NCBI RefSeq assembly: GCF_036373705.1
Contig: NW_027102664.1
Coordinates: 1-64,000 of the forward strand
DNA from: Amia ocellicauda
Taxonomy: Eukaryota > Chordata > Actinopteri > Amiiformes > Amiidae
Length of the DNA stretch: 64,000 bases
Direction: 5' to 3'
A program made the translations under genes and the position numbers. Of the stretch, positions 55,066 through 64,000 are shown in pieces. How positions within the stretch are numbered: position 1 is the first letter of the stretch; each line of letters opens with the position of its first letter. The notes under the pieces were generated by a model, which worked only from the letters and a program-made list of their open reading frames with translations, did no database searches and was not told the origin of the DNA.

Positions 55066-55787
55066 TTAATAATGTACACACTGTTTCAGGGGTCGAAAAT
55101 GTAGTTTGACATTAACTTTACCGAAGCGGAAGGGTACGTTGATATTCTGATCCGATTTTACTTCGATCGTGATGTTGTCAAAGTGGGTCTTTGAGACTGG
55201 TACGTAGTGTGGCTTGTCATAAGTAATTGTGACCATGTCATTGCTTTTACCTTTAATAAGTACATTTCTCAAAAGGGGGACATAACTATCCCAGACCCTC
55301 TGGTGGGTTATGATATCCGTATACACATAAAGAGTGTAAAAGCCGCCACACCACTTCTGAGAACCTGCTCTCTGTGTCCGAATAGAACCCTAATATACGC
55401 CCCAGTTGGCCGCTGGTTTGAATGCTAATACCTGGTTTTGACACCTTGTACACTCTGTTTTTAATAGGGTTGTAATATAGCTTGATGTTGGGGGTGCCTT
55501 CTGAGAACTGTTTATGCATCTCATCTAATATTTTATCCACATTGTCATAATAACCTCCTTGTATCGTGAATGTCCATTGACTCTTTTTAACATCATCAAA
55601 AATGGCGAAAGTGGCATCCTTATCTTGTAAAACAGCCCAAGTGTAAGGATACTGTATTTCCGCCAACCCCACTTCCCACGACCCCCTTAGATCTATAGAT
55701 TTTCCAAATTCCAAATATTTCATTTTTAGGGTATATATCGAGAGAGGCGTTACTGGGTAGAGTCACGTAGAAGCCTCCTGATTCGAT
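55066..55787 (-). pseudogene. Minor capsid (penton-like) protein, start lost (copy 3)
   Basis: The start ATG is now ATC (ESGGFYV kept). A small deletion near 55714 (CCAAATTCCAAATATTTC) adds a frame change to the shared mid-gene one. The C-terminus is normal, as in copy 0. Confidence 0.75.
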
Positions 55788-55833
55788 CTTGAGTATCGAA
55801 AGTAATGCCCCCAACACACCCGCGGGCATGTTG

Positions 55834-56886
55834 TTATAAGGATTGAATATCGCAAACCTGTTGTTCCGGGACCCAACTATTGAACTTTTCAGGCCATCCA
55901 AGCCATTTCATCAACACATATTTTTTCCGGTTCTGGGTTTTTTCAGCTAATATCTTTTCAACTCTGTATACACTGTCTTTACCCACAATAATTTTTTGTA
56001 ACTCGGCTTCGTAAAACGTTCCTTCTATATTCTCCCCGTCATAGTCTTTTAACCGGTACACGGGGGGGTCTCTAGCCAACTGTTTGGTAACTGTAAAAGT
56101 ACTCCTTAGCTTTGAAACGCGAACCACATCACAGATGTTGAACTTATAAGTAGTTTTTCCCTTCTTAATAAATGGTCCGTATAATTTTTTATAGACCTTA
56201 AAAGAATTACTTTGATCCACATCTATAGGCTTCATTTTAATACTGGTGTGATACCCTTGGTTGTAAGTATCGATAAAATCCTGAACTTTATCAAAATACT
56301 TGAACGTGTTGACCGCTGTAAAATATCTCCACATTTTGGTCTTTATGGTGCGGTTAAACCTCTCCACTACCGATGCCTTAAGCTCATTACCGGTGGTGAA
56401 ATGATGTATTTTGTGTCTCTTCAGTAGATTCTGAAATTCTCTGTTGAGAAACTCTTTTCCTTTATCAGTCTGCAGTTTTTTAGGACATCGACCCTGGGAC
56501 AATATATCCTCAAAGGCCCTTGTCACCGCCCGACCTGTTTTATTATGTAGAATGCGAGCCCAGGCATATTTTGATAACACATCGATACACATCAACATCA
56601 ATTTGTGACCATTGTTATGTTTTGATAAATTTGACATATCGACTAGATCCATTTGCCATTGTGAGTCTATGTCAGTTGCATATACGCGGTTTCTTTTAAA
56701 GTTAATCCTGAGAGGTTTATGTAAGGTATAGGCGTCTTGTTCCCGTAACCATTCTGAAACAACCACATCATTAACCTTCACTCCGGCCTCAGCGAGTCCT
56801 CTTTGAAAACCCTTCTTACCCGCCAAACCCCCAATCTTGGCTGGGTTGTAGTATAGTTCCTGCATTTGGGGAGCTTGCCGAGTCAT
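55834..56886 (-). CDS. Chromodomain integrase with 13-codon deletion (copy 3)
   Basis: 350 residues, open throughout. Asp80, Asp141 and Glu175 are present. An in-frame deletion near 56098 removes the segment between STF and TVT, which lies after the catalytic core and before the chromodomain. One residue in the same linker region is changed (NICDVV for NIGDVV). Confidence 0.9.
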   Translation of the reverse strand: MTRQAPQMQELYYNPAKIGGLAGKKGFQRGLAEAGVKVNDVVVSEWLREQDAYTLHKPLRINFKRNRVYATDIDSQWQMDLVDMSNLSKHNNGHKLMLMCIDVLSKYAWARILHNKTGRAVTRAFEDILSQGRCPKKLQTDKGKEFLNREFQNLLKRHKIHHFTTGNELKASVVERFNRTIKTKMWRYFTAVNTFKYFDKVQDFIDTYNQGYHTSIKMKPIDVDQSNSFKVYKKLYGPFIKKGKTTYKFNICDVVRVSKLRSTFTVTKQLARDPPVYRLKDYDGENIEGTFYEAELQKIIVGKDSVYRVEKILAEKTQNRKKYVLMKWLGWPEKFNSWVPEQQVCDIQSL

Positions 56887-56924
56887 TCTGTCAAATAACC
56901 ACACAGACCCACACTATGCGCAAA

Positions 56925-56947
56925 GTTTTTATACAAGGTTTTTTATT
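56925..56947 (-). promoter_or_regulatory. TATA box and upstream poly(A) signal (copy 3)
   Basis: TATAAAAAC at 56933-56925 and AATAAA at 56947-56942. Confidence 0.55.
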
Positions 56948-57058
56948 CAACTTCAGGAGAGCAGATACCCCTTTTTAGACATTTGAGAAAAGTATAACAT
57001 ACACAACAATTTTTTCTACGGTCCAGACAAAAAGAAATCAGATGATTGGTTACTTGAT

Positions 57059-57577
57059 CTATATCAACAAATATACCTGTTTCTTTATCTTGTAGGCACA
57101 CACCTCAGTTACATATGTAAATAAAACAACAATATGACCTATTTTAAAAGTAAACAGAGGTGTATTAAACATGCTCAGTAAAAGGTCATACAGATGTTGA
57201 TGAAATGGCCTAATATCATTCTTGGCCCCCTTGAGCGCTTCATCCCAGTGTTCGTACCCCCCGGTCTTTGTTACAGCAGCCATTAACTTTTCCAGGTTTG
57301 AAAGTTGATCCTCATCGATGGTTAAATCTGTAGAGAAAAGGCTCGCGTTGGCTACTTTTCTGTCAAGCACATGGTGTAATAGCGCTCTCAGGTTAGCTGC
57401 AGAGTGTTGATGACAGAACCAGTTGCAGAAGCAGTCCAGGGTCTGAGGTCTTGGAGAGTAACCGCAGTCAAAGGGTTCCAGAGTGTATACAAAATCTGGG
57501 GAATAGAACCAGGGGTGATCCCGGGTTTGAAGAGGCCTGTAGAGCCTGTCGACGTCCGCAGCTTTCAGGTAAGACAT
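57059..57577 (-). pseudogene. Deletion fusion of the 282-residue and BH1-like genes
   Basis: A deletion at about 57440 (CAGTCCAG/GGTCTGAGG) joins the first ~46 codons of the 282-residue gene to the BH1-like gene from its LDCFCNW segment. The result happens to be in frame: a 172-codon ORF driven by the early promoter. The Cys/His motif and acidic tail are lost. It could still be expressed, but there is no evidence that it is. Confidence 0.8.
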
Positions 57578-57655
57578 TCTCTTTAATTTTCAACCATGAT
57601 TGAATTGTTGCGCCTTTTATCCTATCTCTTCACTACGTCACGACACACCGCCCTC

Positions 57656-58366
57656 TTAGAAGAGAGTAGCCCCTGAGCCGTCAGACCCCCCTCCAAAACC
57701 CCACACGTCGTCTGTTTTATGATCGTCGTCGTCATTCAAGGGGGATATATAATCCATAATCCAGCATATTCTCCTTCTAACCAAATCCAGTTGCGAACAT
57801 TTGGTCAAGATGTCAAAACCATCATTTATACAGTTTATGACCTCTTTCAAGAACGGCCAGTCCACGGCGTCAAACATAATTTCAGTAACCTGTTTTTCTG
57901 GATCCTCCACACCCCCTTCAATAGGGTTTGTAATCAGGGTACTGCTAAACAAAACCTTACGATCTGTAGTTAGAGATAGACTCTTCACCACTCTACCGTA
58001 GTTCTGCAAGCTTTCCCATTCACACCTTTCAAAACCCTGAGTCGGAGACTCCATTTCGCATTCTCTTGGACCCTCTTGCAAGCCTTCTAGAGTCTTATCC
58101 ACAAGCCCCAGATCTCTCCAGGCCATCACCTTCAACCAGTCCTCATAAGAGTATTCAATTACCGTCTCAAAAGGTTCCAACGTACCCTCCTTCTCTCCCA
58201 AAGCAAAAAGCTCCACTCCAACATAGCTGGGATCCCTTTTAAAGCGGTAACCCCGTCGAGCCCCCCAGAACAACACCCAGGAGCGTTCAATCTTCAAATT
58301 GGTGAGTACAGGAACCCTTGCCCGGGATTGTTTCTTGCGGGGTTTCATGTTGATGTCGCTGGACAT
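57656..58366 (-). CDS. 236-residue TIR-proximal protein, unknown function
   Basis: The only full-length copy. It starts MSSDINMKPRKKQSRARV, with a basic cluster that could be a nuclear localisation signal. An aromatic-rich middle (SWVLFWGARRGYRF) follows. The C-terminal half has a predicted helical stretch (FLKEVINCINDGFDIL) and an acidic/glycine tail (NDDDDHK...GGGSDGSG). It is the first gene inside the right TIR. A TATTTAAG box lies about 70 nt before the ATG and the TIR CRE/ATF sites lie beyond it, which suggests early expression. I do not recognise the family. Confidence 0.75.
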   Translation of the reverse strand: MSSDINMKPRKKQSRARVPVLTNLKIERSWVLFWGARRGYRFKRDPSYVGVELFALGEKEGTLEPFETVIEYSYEDWLKVMAWRDLGLVDKTLEGLQEGPRECEMESPTQGFERCEWESLQNYGRVVKSLSLTTDRKVLFSSTLITNPIEGGVEDPEKQVTEIMFDAVDWPFLKEVINCINDGFDILTKCSQLDLVRRRICWIMDYISPLNDDDDHKTDDVWGFGGGSDGSGATLF

Positions 58367-58433
58367 GTTGAAGAAGCGGGATGTTTCTGATGCTGAGAAT
58401 TAAAGAGGTATTGCCTAAAAGCAGCGCGGGTTC

Positions 58434-58440
58434 TTAAATA
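58434..58440 (-). promoter_or_regulatory. TATA-like box of the 236-residue gene
   Basis: TATTTAA on the minus strand, 68-74 nt before the ATG, next to the right TIR. Confidence 0.5.
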
Positions 58441-58484
58441 GAGAGGAGAGTTTCGGGGCGTTGCCTTCAGAGGGGTGGGGGTAT

Positions 58485-58669
58485 TTATGGGTGGCCTTGA
58501 TGTTCAGGGTTTTATGGGTGTACACTTTCTGACGGATATGACGTAGGAATAATTAAGGAAATAACTCTACCTAAAATCACGCCCCCCAATTATGACGTAG
58601 GAATATTAATAAGCTTAGGGCATACGTCATAACAAAATAGGCCGCGCCCAAAAAACCCTACTATCTACT
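58485..58669 (-). repeat. Right TIR of copy 3
   Basis: The reverse complement of 43037-43221 with about four mismatches. It is followed by CTTATG (58670-58675). Confidence 0.93.
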
Positions 58670-58985
58670 CTTATGTAGTTGAAGGCGCAGTATAGCTCTG
58701 ATAGTCTGGTGGTGACGGAAGACCACCAGCCGTTTGAACAAGCCATTCAGCATCACCTTGTTGGGCTAAGTGCAGGCACTGTCAGAGCGCAGGGCGTCCT
58801 GCCTTTGAAAGAGTTTCCGAAGTGTCCTGATGTGCCCTTTAGCAATGCCAAACAGGTCTGTGAAAATGGCATCCTTTCGCGGCACTTCAGACGCCATCTC
58901 ACAGTCTAGCCGACCTGAAATGCCTGAGCCCGTTTTACCAGCAGGCTTCAACGGTAACCGTTTGAAGCAAGACGCGGCGGTGTCA

Positions 58986-59058
58986 GTTTCCGTAGTGTAG
59001 CGGTTATCACGTTCGCCTAACACGCGAAAGGTCCCCGGTTCGAAACCGGGCGGAAACA
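58986..59058 (+). tRNA. tRNA-Val (anticodon AAC)
   Basis: Perfect acceptor, anticodon (TTCGC-CTAACAC-GCGAA) and T stems, close to the vertebrate tRNA-Val consensus. CTTTTC follows within 30 nt. It is the best AAC gene in the window. Confidence 0.93.
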
Positions 59059-59220
59059 GCCTGCTGTGGGCCGGCCCTTTTCGTCCTGTTTGCCCTCGTG
59101 GTTCCCCGGAGGCGGTGGGTAGCTTTTCTTCATTGGAGTGCCCGAAATCGGTGCTCTCAGAGCGTCCGTCCGTCGACAGGTTGAAATTGTAAACGCTGGT
59201 GTAGCCACTTTTAATTAAAA

Positions 59221-59270
59221 TCTGATGATGATGATGATGATGATGTTGTTGTTGTTGTTCTTGTTGTCAT
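59221..59270 (+). repeat. GAT/GTT microsatellite
   Basis: GAT repeats then GTT repeats in the AAC spacer. Confidence 0.85.
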
Positions 59271-59624
59271 CGTGGTCGCCGTCATTATTATTGTTAAAGT
59301 AAAGCAGTAGTTAGATTTGTTGCTACCGTAAGGTGTAGAAGGCACAATAGCTCTGTGATTGTCTGATGGTGGCACAAGACGAGCAGCAGCTGTTTGAACA
59401 AGCCATTGAGCATCACCTTGTTGGGGTAAGTGTAAGTCTTGTCATAGCTCAGGGCATTCTTCCTTTAAAAGAGTTTCCAAAGTGTCCTGATGTGCCCTTG
59501 AGCAATGCAATATAGGTCAGTGAAAATAGAAACCTTTATCTCACAGGCAGGCCCACGGGAAACGCCTGTGCGCGTTTTACCAGCCTGCTTCGATGGGAGC
59601 CAATCGAAACCCCAGGACAGGTTG

Positions 59625-59697
59625 GTTTCTGTAGTGTAGTGGCTATCATGTTCGCCTCACACGCGAGAAGTCCCTGGTTCGAAACTGGGCGGAAACA
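59625..59697 (+). tRNA. tRNA-Val (CAC), several wobble pairs
   Basis: CAC anticodon. G-U pairs occur in the acceptor (GTTTCTG/CGGAAAC), anticodon stem and T stem. The fold is kept but weaker. Confidence 0.75.
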
Positions 59698-60159
59698 ACC
59701 CGCAGTGCACGCGTGCCAGTGCCGTGTTACCCGTCCTCATCTCTCTGCCCCATGGCCGGCCGTCGTTTTCTCTTCCTCGGAGTGGCAAGAAATCCTGACC
59801 TTGAGAACAAATGATCGCAGAAGGGTAGCTTTGCGAGGCGCTGGAACTGACACTTTTAAAATCGATACATGTCGTTGCTGTTGCAATACGACCGTAGCAG
59901 GATCGGTGACATTGCTGTTACTCTTATGTAGTTGAAGGCGCAAAATAGCTCTGATAGTCTGGTGGTGACGGAAGACCACCAGCCGTTTGAACAAGCCATT
60001 CAGCATCACCTTGTTGGGCTAAGTGCAGGCACTGTCTGATCGCAGGGCGTCCTGCCTTTGAAAGAGTTTCCGAAGTATCCCGAAATCGGTGCACTCAGAG
60101 CGTCCGTCCGTCGACAGGTTGAAATTGTAAACGCTGGTGTAGCCACTTTTAATTAAAAT

Positions 60160-60230
60160 CTGATGATGATGATGATGATGTTGTTGTTGTTCTTGTTGAT
60201 GTTGTTGTTGTTGTTGTTGTTCTTGTTGTC
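60160..60230 (+). repeat. GAT/GTT microsatellite
   Basis: GAT and GTT/CTT triplets; the unit has lost its tRNA. Confidence 0.85.
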
Positions 60231-60586
60231 GTCGTAGTCGCCGTCATTATTAATGTTAAAGTAAAGCAGTAGTTAGATTTGTTGCTACCGTAAGGTGCAG
60301 AAGGCACAATAGCTCTGTGATTGTCTGATGGTGGCACAAGACGAGCAGCAGCTGTTTGAACAAGCCATTGAGCATCACCTTGTTGGGGTAAGTGTAAGTC
60401 TTGTCATTGCTCAGGGCGTTCTTCCTTTGAAAGAGTTTCCAAAGTGTCCTGATGTGCCCTTGAGCAATGCAAAATAGGTCAGTGAAAATAGAAACCTTTA
60501 TCTCACAGGCTGGCCCACGGGAAACGCCTGTGTGCGTTTTACCAGCCGGCTTCGATAGGAGTTATTCGAAACACCAGGACGGGTTG

Positions 60587-60659
60587 GTTTCCGTAGTGTA
60601 GTGGCTATCACGTTCGCCTAACGCACGAAAGGTCCCCGGTTTGAAACCGGGCGGAAAGA
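60587..60659 (+). tRNA. tRNA-Val chimera (CAC-type 5' half, AAC anticodon), probable pseudogene
   Basis: The 5' flank and first ~30 nt match CAC genes (GGCTATCACG). The anticodon and 3' half match the diverged AAC gene at 8397 (TAACGCACGAA, TTTGAAA). The 3' end GGAAAGA mispairs with the first acceptor base. Confidence 0.75.
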
Positions 60660-60824
60660 GCCTGCTGTGGGCCGGCCCTTTTCGTCCTGCTTGCCCTCGT
60701 GGTTCCCCAGAGGCAGTAGGTGGCTTTTCTTCATTGGAGTTCCCGAAATTGTTGGACTCAGAGCGTCCGTCCGTCGACAGGTTGAAATTGTAAACGCTGG
60801 TGTAGCCACTTTTAATTAAAATCT

Positions 60825-60883
60825 GATGATGATGTTATTGTTCTTGTTGTTGTTGTTGTTGTTCTTGTTTTTCTTTTTGTCGT
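60825..60883 (+). repeat. GAT/GTT microsatellite
   Basis: GAT then GTT/CTT triplets. Confidence 0.85.
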
Positions 60884-61123
60884 CGTGGTCGCCGTCATTA
60901 TTATTGTTAAAGTAAAGCTACCGTAAGGTGTAGAAGGCACAATAGCTCTGTGATTGTCTGATGGTGGCACAAGACGAGCAGCAGCTGTTTGAACAAGCCA
61001 TTGAGCATCACCTTGTTGGGGTAAGTGTAAGTCTTGTCATAGCTCAGGGCGTTCTTCCTTTGAAAGAGTTTCCAAAGTGTCCTGATGTGTCCTTGAGCAA
61101 TGCAAAATAGGTCAGTGAAAATA

Positions 61124-62308
61124 CACTCACCTAAAGGATTATTAGGAACACCATACTAATACTATGTTTGACACCCTTTCGCCTTCAGAACTGACTTAAT
61201 TCTACGTGGCATTGATTCAACAAGGTGCTGAAAGCATTCTTTAGAAATGTTGGCCCATATTGATAGGATAGCATCTTGCAGTTGATGGAGATTTGTGGGA
61301 TGCACATCCAGGGCACGAAGCTCCCGTTCCACCACATCCCAAAGATGCTCTATTGGGTTGAGATCTGGTGACTGTGGGGGCCAGTTTAGTACAGTGAACT
61401 CATTGTCATGTTCAAGAAACCAATTTGAAATGATTCAACCTTTGTGACATGGTGCATTATCCTGCTGGAAGTAGCCATCAGAGGATGGGTACATGGTGGT
61501 CATAAAGGGATGGACATGGTCAGAAACAATGCTCAGGTAGGCCGTGGCATTTAAACGATGCCCAATTGGCACTAAGGAGCCTAAAGTGTGCCAAGAAAAC
61601 ATCCCCCACACCATTACACCACCACCACCAGCCTGCACAGTGGTAACAAGGCATGATGGATCCATGTTCTCATTCTGTTTACGTCAAATTCTGACTCTAC
61701 CATCTGAATGTCTCAACAGAAATCGAGACTCATCAGACCAGGCAACAACTGTCCAATTTTGGTGAGTTTGTGCAAATTGTAGCCTCTTTTTCCTATTTGT
61801 AGTGGAGATGAGTGGTACCCGGTGGGGTCTTCTGCTGTTGTAGCCCATCCGCCTCAAGGTTGTACGTGTTGTGGCTTCACAAATGCTTTGCTGCATACCT
61901 CGGTTGTAACGAGTGGTTATTTCAGTCAAAGTTGCTCTTCTATCAGCTTGAATCAGTCGGCCCATTCTCCTCTGACCTCTAGCATCAACAAGGCATTTTC
62001 GCCCACAGGACTGCCGCATACTGGATGTTTTTCCCTTTTCACACCATTCTTTGTAAACCCTAGAAATGGTTGTGCGTGAAAATCCCAGTAACTGAGCAGA
62101 TTGTGAAATACTCAGACCAGCCCGTCTGGCACCAACAACCATGCCACGCTCAAAATTGCTTAAATCACCTTTCTTTCCCATTCAGACTTTCAGTTTGGAG
62201 TTCAGGAGATTGTCTTGACCAGGACCACACCCCTAAATGCATTGAAGCAACTGCCATATGATTGGTTGGTTATTGAACAGGTGTTCCTAATAATCCTTTA
62301 GGTGAGTG
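61124..62308 (-). mobile_element. Tc1/mariner-like transposon (1,185 bp)
   Basis: Terminal inverted repeats start CACTCACCTAAAGGATTATT and mirror it at the right end. TA duplications lie at 61122-61123 and 62309-62310. Removing the element joins GTGAAAATA to GAAACCTTTATCTCAC, exactly the CAC-unit sequence found elsewhere in the array, so this insertion is younger than the array unit. Confidence 0.95.
61162..62181 (-). pseudogene. Tc1-like transposase with two TGA stops
   Basis: 339 codons without a frameshift. The N-terminal helix-turn-helix region (MGKKGDLSNFERGMVVGA, LGFSRTTISRVYKEW) binds the ends in this family. The DDE triad is visible: Asp in AWSDESRF, Asp in QQDNAPCHK and Glu in LNPIEHLWD. 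TGA codons at 61684-61686 and 61435-61437 inactivate it; the first stands where RVRI is normally followed by Trp. Confidence 0.92.
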
Positions 62309-62310
62309 TA

Positions 62311-62504
62311 GAAACCTTTATCTCACAGGCTGGCCCACGGGAAACGCCTGTGCGCGTTTTACCAGCCGGCTTCGATGGGAGCCATTCGAAACACCAGGAC
62401 AGGTCGGTTTCCGTAGTGTAGTGGCTATCACGTTCGCCTCACACGCGAAAGGTCCCTGGTTCGAAACCGGGCGGAAACAACCCGCGGTGCATGCGTGCTA
62501 GTGC
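62311..62504. repeat. tRNA-Val array unit between the Tc1-like element and copy 4
   Basis: The rest of the CAC unit split by the transposon. It is cut in its downstream spacer (GCGTGCTAGTGC), where copy 4 begins. Confidence 0.87.
62407..62479 (+). tRNA. tRNA-Val (anticodon CAC)
   Basis: A full cloverleaf, the same sequence as the genes at 10269 and 42741. Confidence 0.9.
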
Positions 62505-62866
62505 ACACAGTGCTGACCACAAGTGAAGGTCTGAAGACTTTGTACTTGACGACCGCTGTAAATGGTTTCTTGACAGTTGTTGAGCAGAAAGTTATTGATC
62601 TTCCGAGGGAAAGGTCTGAAATCCGGGGGGTTTGCATAGGAATCAAAAAATTCACCACGGTGGTCCTCCCTTAGATAAATAGCCAGCCAATGTTCTCCGG
62701 GCATATTTTTAGGGTGTGTGTTGATTATGTACATTGCAGGTAAATTCTTGATCTTAAATTTAGGCAGCTGATCGCAGGCGTAGACTCCTTGAAACAGTTT
62801 CCGTGAGCCGGCCAGGGCATTCATGATGTGGTTGAGCTCTCTGGTGTTCATTTTAATAATAATCAT
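62505..62866 (-). pseudogene. Protease, C-terminal third missing (copy 4)
   Basis: It retains the His, Asp and Cys motifs but is cut just after TCGQHC. Confidence 0.88.
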
Positions 62867-64000
62867 ACGGAACGTTTCTCCTCTGATTCACCTCAATAAT
62901 GTTGTCAAACACAGCATACACGACCATATTTACAGTGTGTGGTAGAGGCTGCTTGAAACGCATCTCCAAACGCATATTGCCCGTCTTCATCAGTGAAATA
63001 TGTTGTCCACACTCTTCGTCAGGGGTCAGGTTGAAACCATACAGGGTGTAACCGCTGCAGTATTCCCGGCGATCGATCAGCAGAGTTTGATCCTTGAGAT
63101 GGCGACCCGTAGCCAGTACTAGACTGTAATATTCACGAACCGCATTGCCGTTTTCAAAGTCAGGTTGAAAAGGTCTGGATGGAACCTGCACACCATCGAC
63201 GTACAATGCTATAAATTCCGCGTTATAATGTTTAAAGTTAAAGGTGTTCTTGTTGTAAACCCCGGTAAATGCATCATTATCCACGAGACCTATAATAACC
63301 TGTTTTGGGAGCTGTCCTAGAAACAGATTTTCCTGGTTCATCACCCGTGTCCCTGCGGGGATACTGTGGACTTTCATATAGACTCTTTCGATCGGGTACT
63401 TGGCGTTTGCCGTCACTAACGCCAGCGCGTGTCCTAGTTTAACCGCCGGGGAGACGGACACTTATTTCACAAACAGCGAGGCCGATAATATGGTCAGTTT
63501 ATATTTTTCCGTATCAGGGGTCATCAGACAAAAAGCACTTTTACTACGGATCATTTTAATTTTAATGTCTACCCCGTTGAGCATGAGTTTTTCTTGGAAA
63601 AATATGTCTGCATGGATATGCCCCATTAGCTCAAAGGTCCTCCCTTCTGTTGAAGAGGCCGATCTTTTTTGCAAACCCTTATTGAGTCCCTCTGGATCCT
63701 TGTCGTCCATAGCTTCCGGGATGTCTTTGAAGAGAAGGCCGGGGCTGAACTGTTTGCTTAGGGTCTCCTCACTATAATTAAGGATACACTCCATCATGGC
63801 TCTATAGGGGTAAGTATTGCTGCTTTGACTAATGAGCCGATCTCCCAGGGTCACATCCACCTGTGAAAACATGGTGGCCACCGGGTAATTGATTAATTGA
63901 TGACCCCAGCGTTGGCCGTCTTCTCGATTGCATCGCCATCCTAATCAGTCACTTTACAGTTCATTAAAATAAATGTGTTATTCAAATCAATATAATCCTC
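62853..64000 (-). pseudogene. Major capsid protein, broken and partial (copy 4)
   Basis: AAA to TAA at 63462-63464, an 8-nt duplication near 63890 (ATTGATTAATTGATG) and the shared TAG at 63941-63943. The N-terminus lies beyond the window. Confidence 0.87.

Larger units (their letters stand above)
43037..58669 (+). mobile_element. Maverick/Polinton copy 3, both TIRs present (15,633 bp)
   Basis: The only element in the window with both ends: AGTAGATAGTTGGG... to ...CCCTACTATCTACT, flanked by CTTATG at 43031-43036 and 58670-58675. It is not a coding-competent element: polymerase, ATPase, capsid and 247-residue genes are broken, and about 700 bp in the right arm are deleted. Confidence 0.95.
58670..61123. 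repeat. tRNA-Val array right of copy 3
   Basis: AAC and CAC units in the same order as 6434 onward (AAC tRNA 310 bp after the target duplication, then a microsatellite, then CAC). That indicates the right flanks of copies 0 and 3 are duplicates. It is interrupted at 61122 by the Tc1-like insertion. Confidence 0.87.
62505..64000 (-). mobile_element. Maverick/Polinton copy 4, left-truncated, runs off the window
   Basis: The sequence enters in the middle of the protease gene directly from the tRNA spacer, with GTGC shared at the joint. No left arm, TIR or target duplication is present on this side. It continues through the capsid gene to the window end. Confidence 0.92.

Noticed and set aside
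1-64000. A head-to-tail concatemer of a replicating virus
   Set aside because: tRNA-gene spacers, target duplications, a Tc1-like insertion and independent decay show old chromosomal DNA.

Overview
The window looks like vertebrate, most likely teleost fish, nuclear DNA. It has spliced genes with GT-AG introns, eukaryotic tRNA-Val genes, GAT/GTT microsatellites and a Tc1/mariner-like transposon. The dominant content is a tandem series of decayed Maverick/Polinton (adintovirus-like) elements embedded in a tRNA-Val gene array. The species cannot be named from the sequence.

Layout: 1-6433 is the right arm of element copy 0, on the minus strand and ending in a terminal inverted repeat (TIR). 6434-10564 is a tRNA-Val array. 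10565-26078 is copy 1, with its right end lost. 26079-26316 is an array remnant. 26317-42014 is copy 2, with its right end lost at the same point. 42015-43036 is array with two tRNA-Val genes. 43037-58669 is copy 3, a 15,633-bp element with both 185-bp TIRs and a 6-bp target duplication (CTTATG). 58670-62504 is array split by a 1,185-bp Tc1-like element. 62505-64000 is the start of a left-truncated copy 4.

Each full element has a left arm on the plus strand. It holds a seven-exon gene of unknown function, an ORF with internal repeats that overlaps a protein-primed family B DNA polymerase, a packaging ATPase, a small basic virion-type protein and a 247-residue protein. The right arm is on the minus strand and converges with the left arm. 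Starting from the right TIR it holds a 236-residue protein, a 282-residue protein with a Cys/His motif, a small ORF with a BH1-like (Bcl-2 family) segment, a chromodomain integrase, a penton-like minor capsid protein, a basic pVI/pX-like protein, the major capsid protein and an adenovirus-type protease. Capsid and protease genes are packed with 1-2 nt between stop and start.

No copy is fully intact. Several lesions occur in every copy: a TAA in the polymerase, a frameshift in the minor capsid gene and a TGA near the 5' end of the polymerase-upstream ORF. Both TIR-bearing ends and all three left ends abut the same CTTATG in the tRNA spacer. I infer that one already defective insertion was amplified together with the tRNA-Val array by unequal recombination, rather than by repeated integration. 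Private lesions then accumulated. Different copies keep different genes open: integrase in copies 0 and 3, ATPase, protease and the 247-residue gene in copy 2, and the 236-residue gene in copy 3.
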